Below, in pieces: positions 16,314 through 25,177 of a DNA stretch of 64,000 nucleotides. The notes beneath the pieces are model-generated. The model saw nothing but the letters and a program-made list of their open reading frames with translations, was not told where the DNA came from and searched no databases. Every line of letters starts with the position of its first letter. Position 1 is the stretch's first letter. The stretch comes from Mycobacterium sp. 3519A (lineage in GTDB: Bacteria > Actinomycetota > Actinomycetes > Mycobacteriales > Mycobacteriaceae): positions 2,152,015 to 2,216,014 of the forward strand of contig NZ_OESG01000014.1 of NCBI RefSeq assembly GCF_900240945.1, read 5' to 3'. The translations under genes and the position numbers were made by a program.

Positions 16314-17312
16314 GTGAGCTCCATCGTCAACGCCATTCAGGTTCGTCTTCCGGAACGCACGAAGGTCGAGATCTGCGACCCCGAGGACGCGGACGAATTT
16401 CTCGAAGACCTGTACGGGGCGCGGCTGCGGCTCTCCCGCAGGCACGCCGCCGTCATCGAAGGCCCGTTGCTGGCGCATGCGCGCACCGATGTGGGGCCGT
16501 TCGCGATCGACGAGATGTATTCGCCCGGGTACGTGGAGGCCTCACCCGATCCCCTGAACAGGGTGATTGCGCTGTGGGCGACCGGCGGCGAGTTGTCCGG
16601 ATCGTGCGACGGACTCGAGGGGGAAGCCAGGGCCGGTGACATCGCGATGGTGTCTCAACCGCACCTGCCGCATCACTGTCGCGCCCGCGACGTCCGCCTG
16701 ACCTCCGTGGTGCTCGACCAGTCGCTGGTCGCAGGCGTCGCCACGGGGTTGCCCAGCACCCAGGCGCCGCTGCCGGTCCGGTTCTCCAGCTTCCAGCCCA
16801 TCGACGCGCAGGCCGCCCGGCTGTGGAAAGACACCGTCAGCTTCATCAAGCGCAGCCTGCTCGCCGACGACGCGGTCACCACACCGCTGGTGCTCGGCAA
16901 CGCCAGCCGAATGCTGGCCGCCGTCACGTTGTCGACGTTTCCCAACTCGTCCGCCACCTCCCCGACGCCGCACGACCGCACCGACGCCAAGCCGGTACTG
17001 CTGCGCCGCGCGATGGAGTACATGGACGCGAACGCGACCAATGACATCGGACTCGCCGATATCGCGGAGGCCGTCCATGTCACGCCCCGCGCGGTGCAGT
17101 ACATGTTCCGCAGGCACTTGGAGACGACGCCGCTGCAGTATCTGCGCCGGCTGCGGTTGCACTACGCCCACCAGGAATTGCTGACCAGCGACCGGACCCA
17201 CAGCACGGTGACCGATATCGCGGCACGCTGGGGATTCGCCCATACCGGACGTTTCGCTGTGCTGTACCGGCAGACGTACGGGCAGAGTCCGCACTCGACG
17301 TTGCGCGGATAG
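16314..17312 (+). CDS. AraC-family transcriptional regulator
   Basis: 332 residues, GTG start. The N-terminal 210 residues form an AraC-binding-like sensing domain (GEARAGDIAMVSQPHLPHHCRARD). The C-terminal double helix-turn-helix is clear: ANATNDIGLADIAEAVHVTP, RAVQYMFRRHLETTPLQYLR, LRLHYAHQELL, TVTDIAARWGFAHTGRFAVLYRQTYGQSP. It is divergent from the SDR gene; the 112-bp gap contains the AT-rich GGGTATATATCC (about 16262-16273), a likely promoter or operator. Probable regulator of the SDR and itself. Confidence 0.87.
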   Translation: MSSIVNAIQVRLPERTKVEICDPEDADEFLEDLYGARLRLSRRHAAVIEGPLLAHARTDVGPFAIDEMYSPGYVEASPDPLNRVIALWATGGELSGSCDGLEGEARAGDIAMVSQPHLPHHCRARDVRLTSVVLDQSLVAGVATGLPSTQAPLPVRFSSFQPIDAQAARLWKDTVSFIKRSLLADDAVTTPLVLGNASRMLAAVTLSTFPNSSATSPTPHDRTDAKPVLLRRAMEYMDANATNDIGLADIAEAVHVTPRAVQYMFRRHLETTPLQYLRRLRLHYAHQELLTSDRTHSTVTDIAARWGFAHTGRFAVLYRQTYGQSPHSTLRG

Positions 17313-17383
17313 CCGTTTTCCGCGCTGACCTGGGCCGCAGACGTATCGTTTTACTCGGCAGCATCGATGCCGAGCAGGAAGCG

Positions 17384-17788
17384 ATGACCACCACAGGCGA
17401 CGGCCCAACCAGCGACTCCACGCAGTCCGACTCGCGTGCTCAGTCGGCGCGTGAGCGGGCGGCCGAACTGCACCAGCGACTCAACGAACTGGCCCGCGGC
17501 GTGCCTGCGACCACGCAGAGCGTGGCGCAGGCACGGCGGCGCGCCGAGCAGGCGCTCGAACGGGCGCGCAGTGCGCACGAGTCGGCCGCACTACGGCATC
17601 TCGACGCGGAGCGGGCGCACTTACGGGCCGCGGCCGCCCACGAACAAGCCGCGCTGCTCGAAGGTGACGGACGGGGCGATCAACATCAGGACGCCGCCGA
17701 GCATCACCGCGACGAGGCGCGGCGGCATGAACAAGCGGCTGCCAGGGAGCACGTGGCCGAAAAGCGCGACCAGCGCCGAAGGCGTTAG
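17384..17788 (+). CDS. Ala/Arg/Glu-rich coiled-coil protein
   Basis: 134 residues, highly charged, almost wholly helical: RERAAELHQRLNELARGVPA, ARRRAEQALERARSAHESAA, LRHLDAERAHLRAAAAHEQA, then HRDEARRHEQAAAREHVAEK. No signal peptide or membrane segment. Similar short coiled-coil proteins are frequent in mycobacteria without known function. Its stop overlaps the convergent CheR-PAS gene by 4 bp. Confidence 0.7.
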   Translation: MTTTGDGPTSDSTQSDSRAQSARERAAELHQRLNELARGVPATTQSVAQARRRAEQALERARSAHESAALRHLDAERAHLRAAAAHEQAALLEGDGRGDQHQDAAEHHRDEARRHEQAAAREHVAEKRDQRRRR

Positions 17789-19716
17789 TTCAAGACTTCC
17801 ATCAACAGCAGTGCACCGTTGACCCCGTCCTCGGTCGACCGGAACGCGGTGCAGGTGACCCGCACGCGCGCCTGACGACCGCGCCGGTTGACGGCATCCA
17901 GCACGGTCTCCTCGGTGACGTCCGGATCGACGAAGGCCTTGCCGATCAGCGGCTTCACACCGTCGGTGGGCAGCCCGATGTCCAACGAGTTCAACGATTT
18001 TCCGACTGTCTCGTCGGCACGCAGGCCCCAGAGTTCTTCACAGCCGCGGTTCCACACCACCACCCGCATCTCGCGGTCCACCACCACCATTCCGAGCTTG
18101 ATGGAATTGACCAGCGAGTCCAGGAACGTCTTCGCCTCATTGAGCTCGATGCTGCGCTCACGCAGGGTGTCATTGATGGTGTGCAGTTCGTCGTTGGTGG
18201 ACTGCAGCTCCTCGTTCATGGTCTCGAGTTCTTCGTTGGTGGACTGGAGCTCCTCGTTGGTGGTCTCCAGTTCCTCCACCGTCGACTGCAGTTCCTCGTT
18301 GGTGGTTTCGAGTTCTTCGTTGGTGGACTGCAACTCCTCGTAGGCCGCCTCGAGCTGACGGTTCGTCTGAACCACCTTGTCCAGCAGGGCTCTGGTCGCG
18401 GTCACGTCGAAGAACACGATCGAGACGCCGAGCAGCCCGTTCTCCGCGTCGACGAGCGGGTTCACGTGGATCTCGAACCACACCGTGTCGGCGCCCGGCC
18501 GCTGCCATTGCACGTCCTGGATGCGGGCCGACCGACGCTCCACTTTGGCCTGCTCGAGGTATGCGCGCAGTTCCACCGGGCGGTAGGAGACCTCGAGATC
18601 GCGCAGCAGACGGCCGATGTCGCGTGCCGACAGTCCGAACGTCGCTTCCGCCTGTTGGTTGATCATCGCGACGGTGTCCTCGCCCGTCACCACGATCTGC
18701 GCGACAGGGCTTGCGCGGAAAGCCAATTCGCGGATGGGCGCCAGACCGGGCAGGTCGCCGTGCCGGTCGTAGAACGCCGTTGCATTCTCGAACCGGTCGA
18801 TGCCGTTGTGCGAGCCCGCCGCCTTCCGGAAGATGCGGTGCTTCAGGTTCACCGGGGTGAACTTGTCGCTGTGGCTCAGCAGCATCTCCGCGTGACCCAG
18901 GAACAACGTGCCCTGGGGAGCCAAGGCGAAATGCAAGCGACCCAGGACATTTCGCTGTGTATCAGCGTTCAGGTACATCAGGGTATTGCGGCACACGAGC
19001 AGATCGACGCGTGAGATCGGCGCGTCCTTCACAAGGTCGTTGCGGCCGAAGATCACTGCCCGACGCAGGTCTTTGCGAAACACGTAGCGACCGTTCATCG
19101 ATTCGAAGTAGCGCTCGAGCAGGGCGGGCGGAACGGATTCGACGGCCTTTTCGTCGTACGTCGCAGCCCGAGCCTCGGCGAGTGCGTCCTCGTCGACGTC
19201 GGTGGCGTAGATCTTGACGCGCTGACGGAAATCGTCGGGACCCAGCGCGTCGGCGAGCACCATGGCCAACGTGTACGCCTCCTGGCCGGACGCGCAGCCT
19301 GCGCTCCACACCCGGATCGGATCACCGGGTCCCCGTTCCGCGAGTATCGCCGGGACCACCTCTTCGCGGACGTAATCCCACGCGGGCGGGTCGCGGAAGA
19401 AGCCAGTGACATTGATCAGAATCGTGTTGAACAGTGCGGCGAATTCGTCCGAGCTGGCCTGCAGCACGTCGAGATACTCTTCGAAGGTTTCGTGTCCCGC
19501 AGTGTCCATCCGGTGGCGCACGCGCCGCATCAGGGATGTGCGCTTGTAGCCGGTGAAGTCGAATCCCCGCGAATCCCGCATATAGCGCAACAGCGCTTCG
19601 AACGCTTCCCCGTTCTCCGGAGTCTGCCTGTTCAACCCTCGTCCATTCGTCGACCACGTGCCGCCGATCCGAACATACTCGGCTAGAGCCTGTTCTCCGG
19701 ACCGATGACCGCCCAC
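17785..19716 (-). CDS. CheR-type methyltransferase with PAS domains and heptad-repeat signalling helix
   Basis: 643 residues. About 35-300 are a CheR methyltransferase: N-terminal helical domain (FTGYKRTSLMRRVRHRM), SAM-binding VWSAGCASGQEAYTLA near 136-151, ATDVDEDALAEA and LVCRNTLMYL. A PAS domain follows (about 335-445), then a coiled coil of nearly perfect 7-residue units alternating EELQSTN and EELETTN (about 457-520), and a last PAS domain (LVNSIKLGMVVVDREMRVVVWNRG). This CheR-PAS-coil-PAS plan is usually fused to CheB and a kinase in other bacteria; here the partners are separate adjacent genes. The ATG at 19716 overlaps the previous gene by 34 bp; a TTG at 19635 is an alternative start. 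Confidence 0.88.
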   Translation of the reverse strand: MGGHRSGEQALAEYVRIGGTWSTNGRGLNRQTPENGEAFEALLRYMRDSRGFDFTGYKRTSLMRRVRHRMDTAGHETFEEYLDVLQASSDEFAALFNTILINVTGFFRDPPAWDYVREEVVPAILAERGPGDPIRVWSAGCASGQEAYTLAMVLADALGPDDFRQRVKIYATDVDEDALAEARAATYDEKAVESVPPALLERYFESMNGRYVFRKDLRRAVIFGRNDLVKDAPISRVDLLVCRNTLMYLNADTQRNVLGRLHFALAPQGTLFLGHAEMLLSHSDKFTPVNLKHRIFRKAAGSHNGIDRFENATAFYDRHGDLPGLAPIRELAFRASPVAQIVVTGEDTVAMINQQAEATFGLSARDIGRLLRDLEVSYRPVELRAYLEQAKVERRSARIQDVQWQRPGADTVWFEIHVNPLVDAENGLLGVSIVFFDVTATRALLDKVVQTNRQLEAAYEELQSTNEELETTNEELQSTVEELETTNEELQSTNEELETMNEELQSTNDELHTINDTLRERSIELNEAKTFLDSLVNSIKLGMVVVDREMRVVVWNRGCEELWGLRADETVGKSLNSLDIGLPTDGVKPLIGKAFVDPDVTEETVLDAVNRRGRQARVRVTCTAFRSTEDGVNGALLLMEVLN

Positions 19717-20450
19717 ACGGTCTTACCAGTCGACGTCGGCGCATTGCCCCAGGCGCGGCAGAGCGCCGAAACGATGTGTAGTCCCGAGGGCGCTTGGTAC
19801 GGCTTCTGCTCCTCGCGCGGGCCGGCCTGGACGTGGCTGGCGTCCTCGACGGCTACGGTGACCGCCGAGCCGTCGAACTCCAACCGGACTCCGGGGGCAC
19901 TGTCGGTGTGCTGCAGAACATTTTCGACCAGCGTCGTGACCACCACCTTGGTCACCGCGATCAACTCGGGTTGCGACCACGCCGTCAGCCACTCGGCCAC
20001 CAGTTCGCGGGAGCGGCGCAGGCTGGCCAATTTGGCGGGCAACTGGGCCCGGACCCGTCGGCGCCGCCGCGGAGACTGGGTAGACGAGGCGACATCGATC
20101 GCGGCTCGAACACTTGGATAGACAGGCACATAGCGCGAGACGCCGTTGCGTGCGATCGCCGAGCGGCCCGCGGGATGCGCGCACACCAACAGGATCGGCA
20201 CCTCGGGCCATTGCGCGACATACCAGCGTGCGCTGGTGAACACCACCAGTGCGGATTCGGCGGGCACATCCAGATACGTGACGTCGACGATGACGGCCTT
20301 CGGTTCCTCCAGCGCCGTCTTGATGATTCCGTCGCGCAGTGACCGGTAGGTGACGCTGTCGAGCGTGCCGCGGGGGGTCATCAGGATCGCCGTCGCGTCC
20401 ACCGCCTCGGTGGCGATGTTCAGTGTGCTGCAGGGCTTACCCGTCACCAC
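19683..20450 (-). CDS. STAS domain / HATPase anti-sigma-type protein
   Basis: About 255 residues. The first half resembles a STAS anti-anti-sigma domain (ATAILMTPRGTLDSVTYRSL, KAVIVDVTYLDVPAESALVVF). The second half is a GHKL ATPase of the anti-sigma/serine-kinase type: ELIAVTKVVVTTLVENVLQHT (N-box), VAVEDAS and SGLHIVSALCRAWG. Having both halves in one chain suggests an integrated switch. I place the start at GTG 20450 (20447 also possible), overlapping the cheB-like stop by 14 bp. Encoded between the CheB-like and CheR-PAS genes, so probably a downstream output of that pair. Confidence 0.78.
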   Translation of the reverse strand: MVTGKPCSTLNIATEAVDATAILMTPRGTLDSVTYRSLRDGIIKTALEEPKAVIVDVTYLDVPAESALVVFTSARWYVAQWPEVPILLVCAHPAGRSAIARNGVSRYVPVYPSVRAAIDVASSTQSPRRRRRVRAQLPAKLASLRRSRELVAEWLTAWSQPELIAVTKVVVTTLVENVLQHTDSAPGVRLEFDGSAVTVAVEDASHVQAGPREEQKPYQAPSGLHIVSALCRAWGNAPTSTGKTVWAVIGPENRL

Positions 20451-21453
20451 GGACTCCTGAACCGGCATCCGCCTCTGACAGTCGCTTGCCCAGCACAGAC
20501 ACCGCGTGCTCGGCCTCGTCGGCGAGATCGAGGTAACGACGGTGCAGCATGCCGGGACCAACCTGACTGGCGAGCCTGCGCGACAGGGTGGCCTTCTCCC
20601 TCAGGCTGCGCAGCGCAACCCACAGCGCGTTCTCGATCTCGTCGTCGCGCGCCCGCAGGAGTGCGTCCGCCGTCCACGCGTGACCGACGCGGCACCGGTA
20701 GTTGTTCTCGCTGACGCTCATCAACGAACCGTTGCAGTCGGGACATGTGTAGCCGGAATGCGGGCCGAGCGCTTCGGCGTCGAATGAGGTGGAGAATCTG
20801 CGGCCCATCGCGATCCGGTTCTCCAGTTCCATGCTCCGGTCGGTCTCCATTTCGCGCTCCTCGATGTCGCGCTCGGCCAACCGGGTCAAGAGCGGACCGA
20901 CTTCTGTGGCGGCGACCTGATGGTCGACGACTCCTGCGTGTATTGCGTTGAGAGGCATGCTCGGATACAGCGCATCGTCCGGTTTCTGGACGATCGTGAT
21001 GCCGCCCCTGGACCGGATGGCTGCCGCCCCGAGCACACCGTCGTCGAGGACGCCGGAACACAGCATCCCGATCGAATGCGCGCCGAAGTTGAGCGCCACC
21101 GATCGGAACATGGCGTTGATGGCCGGGCGGTGGCCGTTCTCCGTTGGACCTTCGGACAGCACGACGCGGTGGTCGCTGACCAACAGATGGCGGTCCGGAA
21201 CCGCGACATGTATTCGCCCCGCCGTCAATTCTTCGCCGTCCTTCGCGGCGTGTGCGGGTAGCGGCCCGGCGCGATCGAGAATCCGGGCCAGCACACTTGG
21301 CGCGTTCGGCGGCAGGTGAAGCGCGACCAGAACCGCGTAAGGAAGGTCATCGGGCAGCTTGCCGACCAATTGGGTCAGCGCCTCGACGCCGCCAGCGGAG
21401 GCGCCTATCGCCACCACCTTTTGCGCCGCACCGCCGTTGTTCGTGCTTGCCAT
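20437..21453 (-). CDS. CheB-type methylesterase without receiver domain
   Basis: 338 residues. The catalytic CheB domain begins directly at the N-terminus: VVAIGASAGGVEAL (Ser19), VALHLPPNAPS (His46) and the acid in GVLDDGVLGA near 139; the usual receiver domain is absent. The C-terminal third contains a Cys/His cluster, YTCPDCNGSLM and YRCRVGHAW (about 236-262), that looks like a zinc ribbon, followed by helices. First gene of a three-gene minus-strand operon with the STAS-ATPase and CheR-PAS genes. Mycobacteria lack flagella, so the target is unlikely to be a chemoreceptor. Confidence 0.88.
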   Translation of the reverse strand: MASTNNGGAAQKVVAIGASAGGVEALTQLVGKLPDDLPYAVLVALHLPPNAPSVLARILDRAGPLPAHAAKDGEELTAGRIHVAVPDRHLLVSDHRVVLSEGPTENGHRPAINAMFRSVALNFGAHSIGMLCSGVLDDGVLGAAAIRSRGGITIVQKPDDALYPSMPLNAIHAGVVDHQVAATEVGPLLTRLAERDIEEREMETDRSMELENRIAMGRRFSTSFDAEALGPHSGYTCPDCNGSLMSVSENNYRCRVGHAWTADALLRARDDEIENALWVALRSLREKATLSRRLASQVGPGMLHRRYLDLADEAEHAVSVLGKRLSEADAGSGVRGDG

Positions 21454-21534
21454 CGCACATTGGCTACCCGTGCCCCCGCTGGATAACCCCTTTCTGGCCT
21501 TGACGGTACGCCTATTTCGCGTTGATGGCGTCGC

Positions 21535-22401
21535 TCAAATTCTGGCCATCACCTTCTCGGCGAACGACTCGAGATGACGGATTTTGGCGTCCAACGGTTC
21601 GGTGTCCTGGCCCATGATGTACGGGTAGCGGAAGCCGACGATGACGTCGGTGACGCCCTTGTCCTCGAGACGCTTGATGCCGTCGACGGTGAACGCGTCG
21701 AGCGAGATCACGTGAATCTCAAAGGGGCCGGTGCGCCCTTCTTCTTCGCGAATCTGGTTGAGCCGCTTGATCAAATGATCGAGTTCCTCGGGCTGACCGC
21801 CGCCGTGCATCCAGCCGTCGCACCGTGCCGCGCGTCGCAGCGCCGCCTCGGCGTGGCCGCCGACCAGAATGGGTATCGGCTTGGTGGGCGCGGGGGTCAT
21901 CTTCGTTTTCGGGATATCGTAGAACTCGCCGTGGAATTCGAAATACTCGCCGGACGTAAGGCCTTTGATGATCTCGATGCATTCGTCCATCCGCTTTCCG
22001 CGCTTGGCGAACGGCACATTCATCAGTTCGTAGTCCTCGGGCCACGGGCTGGTGCCCACCCCGAGACCGAGTCGGTTGTCGAAGAGCGCGGCCACTGACG
22101 CGGCTTGTTTGGCGACCAGCGCGGGCGGGCGGATCGGCAACTTGAGGACGAAGAAGTTGAACTTCAACGTCGTCGTGACGGCACACAGCGCGCCTGCCAT
22201 CACGAAGGCCTCGATGAACGCCTTGCCGTCCAGGAATTCGCGGCTGCCGTCGGGGGTGTAGGGATACTTCGAATCCGATTCGAACGGGTAGGCCACGCTG
22301 TCCGGGATCGTCATCGCGTGGTAGCCGGCGGCCTCTGCGGCCTTGGCCAGCGGGATGTAATAGGTGGGATCCGTCATTGCCTCGGCGAAAGTGAAGCGCA
22401 C
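21535..22401 (-). CDS. LLM-class F420-dependent oxidoreductase, predicted KstR regulon
   Basis: 288 residues, luciferase-like TIM barrel: FTFAEAMTDPTYYIPLAKAAEAAGYHAMTIPDS at the N-terminus, RLGLGVGTSPWPEDY, IPILVGGHAEAALRRAAR and GWMHGGG for phosphate/flavin binding. The family uses F420 or FMN; the hydride acceptor is unknown. The GTG start is 9 bp from a perfect KstR-type palindrome, so it is probably part of cholesterol/steroid catabolism. Confidence 0.85.
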   Translation of the reverse strand: MRFTFAEAMTDPTYYIPLAKAAEAAGYHAMTIPDSVAYPFESDSKYPYTPDGSREFLDGKAFIEAFVMAGALCAVTTTLKFNFFVLKLPIRPPALVAKQAASVAALFDNRLGLGVGTSPWPEDYELMNVPFAKRGKRMDECIEIIKGLTSGEYFEFHGEFYDIPKTKMTPAPTKPIPILVGGHAEAALRRAARCDGWMHGGGQPEELDHLIKRLNQIREEEGRTGPFEIHVISLDAFTVDGIKRLEDKGVTDVIVGFRYPYIMGQDTEPLDAKIRHLESFAEKVMARI

Positions 22402-22409
22402 GTCGCCAT

Positions 22410-22427
22410 ACTAGAACGCGTTCTAGT
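22410..22427. promoter_or_regulatory. KstR box (cholesterol-catabolism repressor site)
   Basis: ACTAGAACGCGTTCTAGT is a perfect 18-bp palindrome and its core TAGAACGCGTTCTA (22412-22425) fits the KstR consensus TnnAACnnGTTnnA at every fixed position. It covers the promoter of the LLM gene to the left; the start of the DUF4235 gene lies about 40 bp to the right. Confidence 0.85.
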
Positions 22428-22467
22428 TTTGTGTTTAAGGATCGCGCCCCCGGGAACGTTGGTGTGC

Positions 22468-22737
22468 ATGAGCCCCGCCAAAGCACTGTACAAGCCACTC
22501 TCCATCGGCAGCAGCGTCGCCGGCGGTCTGCTGGCGGGCAAGATCTTCACCGAGATCTGGCAACGGATCAGCCCGTCCAACGAGGAGCCCCCCGAGCCGC
22601 AGGATTTGTCGCGGTCCACGCGCGAGGCGTTCATCGCCGCGGCGGTGCAGGGGTTGATCGTCGGCATCGTCCGCGCCGCGCTGGCCCGTGGCCAGGCCAA
22701 GGGTTTCCAGGCGCTGACCAACGAGAGTCCCCAGTAA
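22468..22737 (+). CDS. DUF4235-type small membrane protein
   Basis: 89 residues: MSPAKALYKPLSIGSSVAGG, then LLAGKIFTEIWQRISPSNEE, RSTREAFIAAAVQGLIVGIV and a helical tail ARGQAKGFQALTNESPQ. The pattern of two hydrophobic helices around a Trp and PxxPxxxD linker matches the small DUF4235 family of actinobacteria as I recall it. Function unknown. It follows the KstR box in the opposite direction to the LLM gene and is followed by an MFS gene 20 bp later, with which it may be co-transcribed. Confidence 0.75.
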   Translation: MSPAKALYKPLSIGSSVAGGLLAGKIFTEIWQRISPSNEEPPEPQDLSRSTREAFIAAAVQGLIVGIVRAALARGQAKGFQALTNESPQ

Positions 22738-22757
22738 TCCCGGGCATCATGGCCTAG

Positions 22758-23927
22758 GTGCGCCCCTGGCTGACCCGCAATGTGCGGGTACTTTCCGCTG
22801 TCTCGCTACTTCAGGACGCGGCCAGCGAGCTGCTCTATCCGCTGCTGCCGATCTACCTGACGGCCGTGTTGGGCGCGCCCGCCGCGGTCGTCGGCGCCGT
22901 CGAAGGCGTGGCGGAGGGCGCCGCCTCGCTGACCAAGCTGGCGTCGGGTCCGCTGGGTGACCGGTTCGCGCGGCGCCCGCTTATTGCGACGGGCTACGGG
23001 ATGGCGGCCCTTGGCAAGGTGCTGGTGGCTGCGGCCGCAGGCTGGCCGGGCGTGCTCGCCGGACGCGTTGTCGACCGGCTGGGCAAGGGAATTCGCGGTG
23101 CGCCGCGGGACGCGTTGTTGGTCGTCGACATCGACGACGCGGCGCGTGGCCGGGTGTTCGGCTTTCACCGCACGGCGGACACGCTGGGTGCGGTGGTGGG
23201 CCCGCTGCTCGGGCTGGCCGGCTACGAACTGCTCGGCCACCGGATCGCGCCGCTGCTGTGGGTGGCGGTCGTCCCTGCGGTGTTGAGTGTCGCGTTGGTG
23301 TTCCTGGTGCGCGAGACCCGACGTGCGTTGCCGCCCGTCGCTCGTCGCGCGGTGTTCGCCAGGGTGCGTGAGCTACCGCGCCGCTACTGGCGGGTGACCG
23401 CGGTGCTGGTGCTGTTCGGCCTGGTCAATTTCCCGGATGCGCTACTTCTGTTGCGGCTCAACGAGATCGGGTTCTCTGTCGTCGAAGTGATCCTGGCCTA
23501 CGTCACCTACAACGCGGTGTACGCGTTGGTGAGTTACCCCGCCGGGCTGCTGGCCGATTGGATACCGCGGCCCGCGGTGTTCGGTATCGGCCTGGTGTTC
23601 TTCGCGATCGGCTACACCGGGCTTGGCCTGACCACCAACACCATGGCGGCCTGGGTGTTGATCGGTGTCTACGGGCTGTTCACCGGTTGTACGGATGGTG
23701 TTGGCAAGGCCTGGATTTCGTCGCTTGTCGGGTCCGAGTTGCAGGCCAGCGCGCAGGGCGTGTTTCAAGGCGCCAGCGGGTTCGCGGTGTTGGGCGCCGG
23801 GTTGTGGGCCGGCTTGCTGTGGGGTGCCGACGGCCGGGTGCCGTTGTTGATCTCGGGAATCGTCGGCGGGGTGTTCGCGGTCGGATTGTTGGCGGCGGCG
23901 GTTCAGGCGTCCTGGTCCAAGGGGTAA
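22758..23927 (+). CDS. MFS transporter
   Basis: 389 residues with about 12 hydrophobic helices. Motif A-like GPLGDRFARRPLI lies between helices 2 and 3, and the conserved GRVVDRLGKGIRGAPRDAL in the third/fourth helix region matches a group of MFS permeases known for GKGxRxxPRDAL. The substrate cannot be inferred. GTG start, no clear ribosome site. The 3' end overlaps the convergent DUF4873 gene by 25 bp. Confidence 0.88.
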   Translation: MRPWLTRNVRVLSAVSLLQDAASELLYPLLPIYLTAVLGAPAAVVGAVEGVAEGAASLTKLASGPLGDRFARRPLIATGYGMAALGKVLVAAAAGWPGVLAGRVVDRLGKGIRGAPRDALLVVDIDDAARGRVFGFHRTADTLGAVVGPLLGLAGYELLGHRIAPLLWVAVVPAVLSVALVFLVRETRRALPPVARRAVFARVRELPRRYWRVTAVLVLFGLVNFPDALLLLRLNEIGFSVVEVILAYVTYNAVYALVSYPAGLLADWIPRPAVFGIGLVFFAIGYTGLGLTTNTMAAWVLIGVYGLFTGCTDGVGKAWISSLVGSELQASAQGVFQGASGFAVLGAGLWAGLLWGADGRVPLLISGIVGGVFAVGLLAAAVQASWSKG

Positions 23928-24181
23928 GGCGGCGCGCCCACGCCGGCAATCGCGTGGGTGCCCCACGGCGTGATCTCGGTGAGGTGGGCGTCGGCGGTGC
24001 GCTCGCCGATCGTCACGGCGACCTGCTTCGGCAGCTTCACCGCTGCCGTCAGCTCGAAAACCATTCCGCGCCAATGGTATTTGCCGTCGATGGGGTCCAT
24101 GTGCCCGGTCAGCCGGACCCGGACCGGATGGCTGACCTCGTCGACGCGCATGGCGGCGGGGCCGTCGTAGACGGCGGTCAT
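23903..24181 (-). CDS. DUF4873 domain protein
   Basis: 92 residues from MTAVYDGPA. The pattern VYDGPAAMRVDEVSHPVRVRLTG, DGKYHWRGMV and AHLTEITPWGTHAIAGVGAPPY matches DUF4873, a small domain often attached to or next to flavin monooxygenases in mycobacteria. Its ATG overlaps the stop of the preceding diiron oxygenase gene (ATGA), so they form one operon and the domain is probably an accessory of that enzyme. Confidence 0.8.
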   Translation of the reverse strand: MTAVYDGPAAMRVDEVSHPVRVRLTGHMDPIDGKYHWRGMVFELTAAVKLPKQVAVTIGERTADAHLTEITPWGTHAIAGVGAPPYPLDQDA

Positions 24182-25068
24182 CGGGGCAGGAAGCCGCTGC
24201 GCCGCCACATCCGCCTTGCGATGGGGCCCATCAGGCCGACCTCTTCGAGGAAGGCGGCGAGCGGCGCGAACCCGAGGATCTGGGTTTCGATCCGGTGCGG
24301 GCTGGTCCTGGCCATCCGACGGGCTTCCCGGGCGTCGAGGCCGACGCGGCGGTACTGGACCTTGTTGGTGAACAGGAACCGGAAGAACAACCCGCCGACA
24401 CCGTTGATGTTGGCGACGAAGAACCGCGGCAGTCGCCGCATGTGCGGCACGCGCTTACGCAGGCCGTCGCGGGCGAACTGGATGTGCCTGGCCTCCTCGG
24501 TGACGTGAATGCGCATGAGCCGCTGAATCATTGGCTGCAGCTCGTCGTCGTCCATCATCTGGCGCTGCAGCGAGTCGAAGATCTCCTCGCCGATCAGCGC
24601 GGCCACCCACAGCATCGGGCCTTGGAACGCGAACGGCAGCGCGTTGATGATGACGCGTTGGTAGTACTTGGGCCGCACCGGTTTTGCACCGACCCGGTCG
24701 ATCGCCTTGCCGAACATCACCATGTGTCGCGTCTCGTCGCCCAGTTCGGTCAGTTCGTAGTGCGTGGCGTTCGCGGTGGGGTCCTGATGCATCATCTTGC
24801 GCAGCAGCGCCTGGTTGAGAATGTTCTCGAACCAGATGCCTGCCGACAGCGTGTTGACGAGTTCCTGCCGCGACAGTTCGATCTGCTGCGCGCGGGTCAT
24901 GGCTTCCCACAGTGGCGTGCCATACAGCGAGACGGTCTTCGGCGGCAGGTAGAACTTGTCGGGATCCTGGGGCGCATCCCAGTCGATGTCGACGACCGGC
25001 GCGTAGGACTTCTTGACCGAACCCTTCAGGAGGCGTTCGGCGAATTCCTCACGAGTGGGTGCAGTCAT
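24178..25068 (-). CDS. AurF-like diiron oxygenase
   Basis: 296 residues from MTAPTREEF (start complement 25066-25068). Ferritin-like helices carry ligand motifs: WFENILNQALLRKMM, LGDETRHMVMFGKAID (ExxxH), ALIGEEIFDSLQ and VTEEARHIQFARDGL (ExxRH). This is the p-aminobenzoate N-oxygenase (AurF) type of non-haem diiron protein, which oxidises amines or alkyl groups with O2. Substrate unknown. First gene of an operon with the DUF4873 protein. Confidence 0.85.
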   Translation of the reverse strand: MTAPTREEFAERLLKGSVKKSYAPVVDIDWDAPQDPDKFYLPPKTVSLYGTPLWEAMTRAQQIELSRQELVNTLSAGIWFENILNQALLRKMMHQDPTANATHYELTELGDETRHMVMFGKAIDRVGAKPVRPKYYQRVIINALPFAFQGPMLWVAALIGEEIFDSLQRQMMDDDELQPMIQRLMRIHVTEEARHIQFARDGLRKRVPHMRRLPRFFVANINGVGGLFFRFLFTNKVQYRRVGLDAREARRMARTSPHRIETQILGFAPLAAFLEEVGLMGPIARRMWRRSGFLPR

Positions 25069-25177
25069 GGCCCAAAGGTAGGTCCGGCTGTGCGCCCAGT
25101 CAATACCTGCGGTACCGGGTACTCGGGGTAGCCGCTGGTCAGCGTTTGAGTTTCTGGCACCCGGGTATCGACCGGGC

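Noticed and set aside
18170..18350. Regular short DNA repeats that could be mistaken for CRISPR or minisatellite
   Set aside because: They are codons of the heptad coiled coil; no spacers and the frame is kept.
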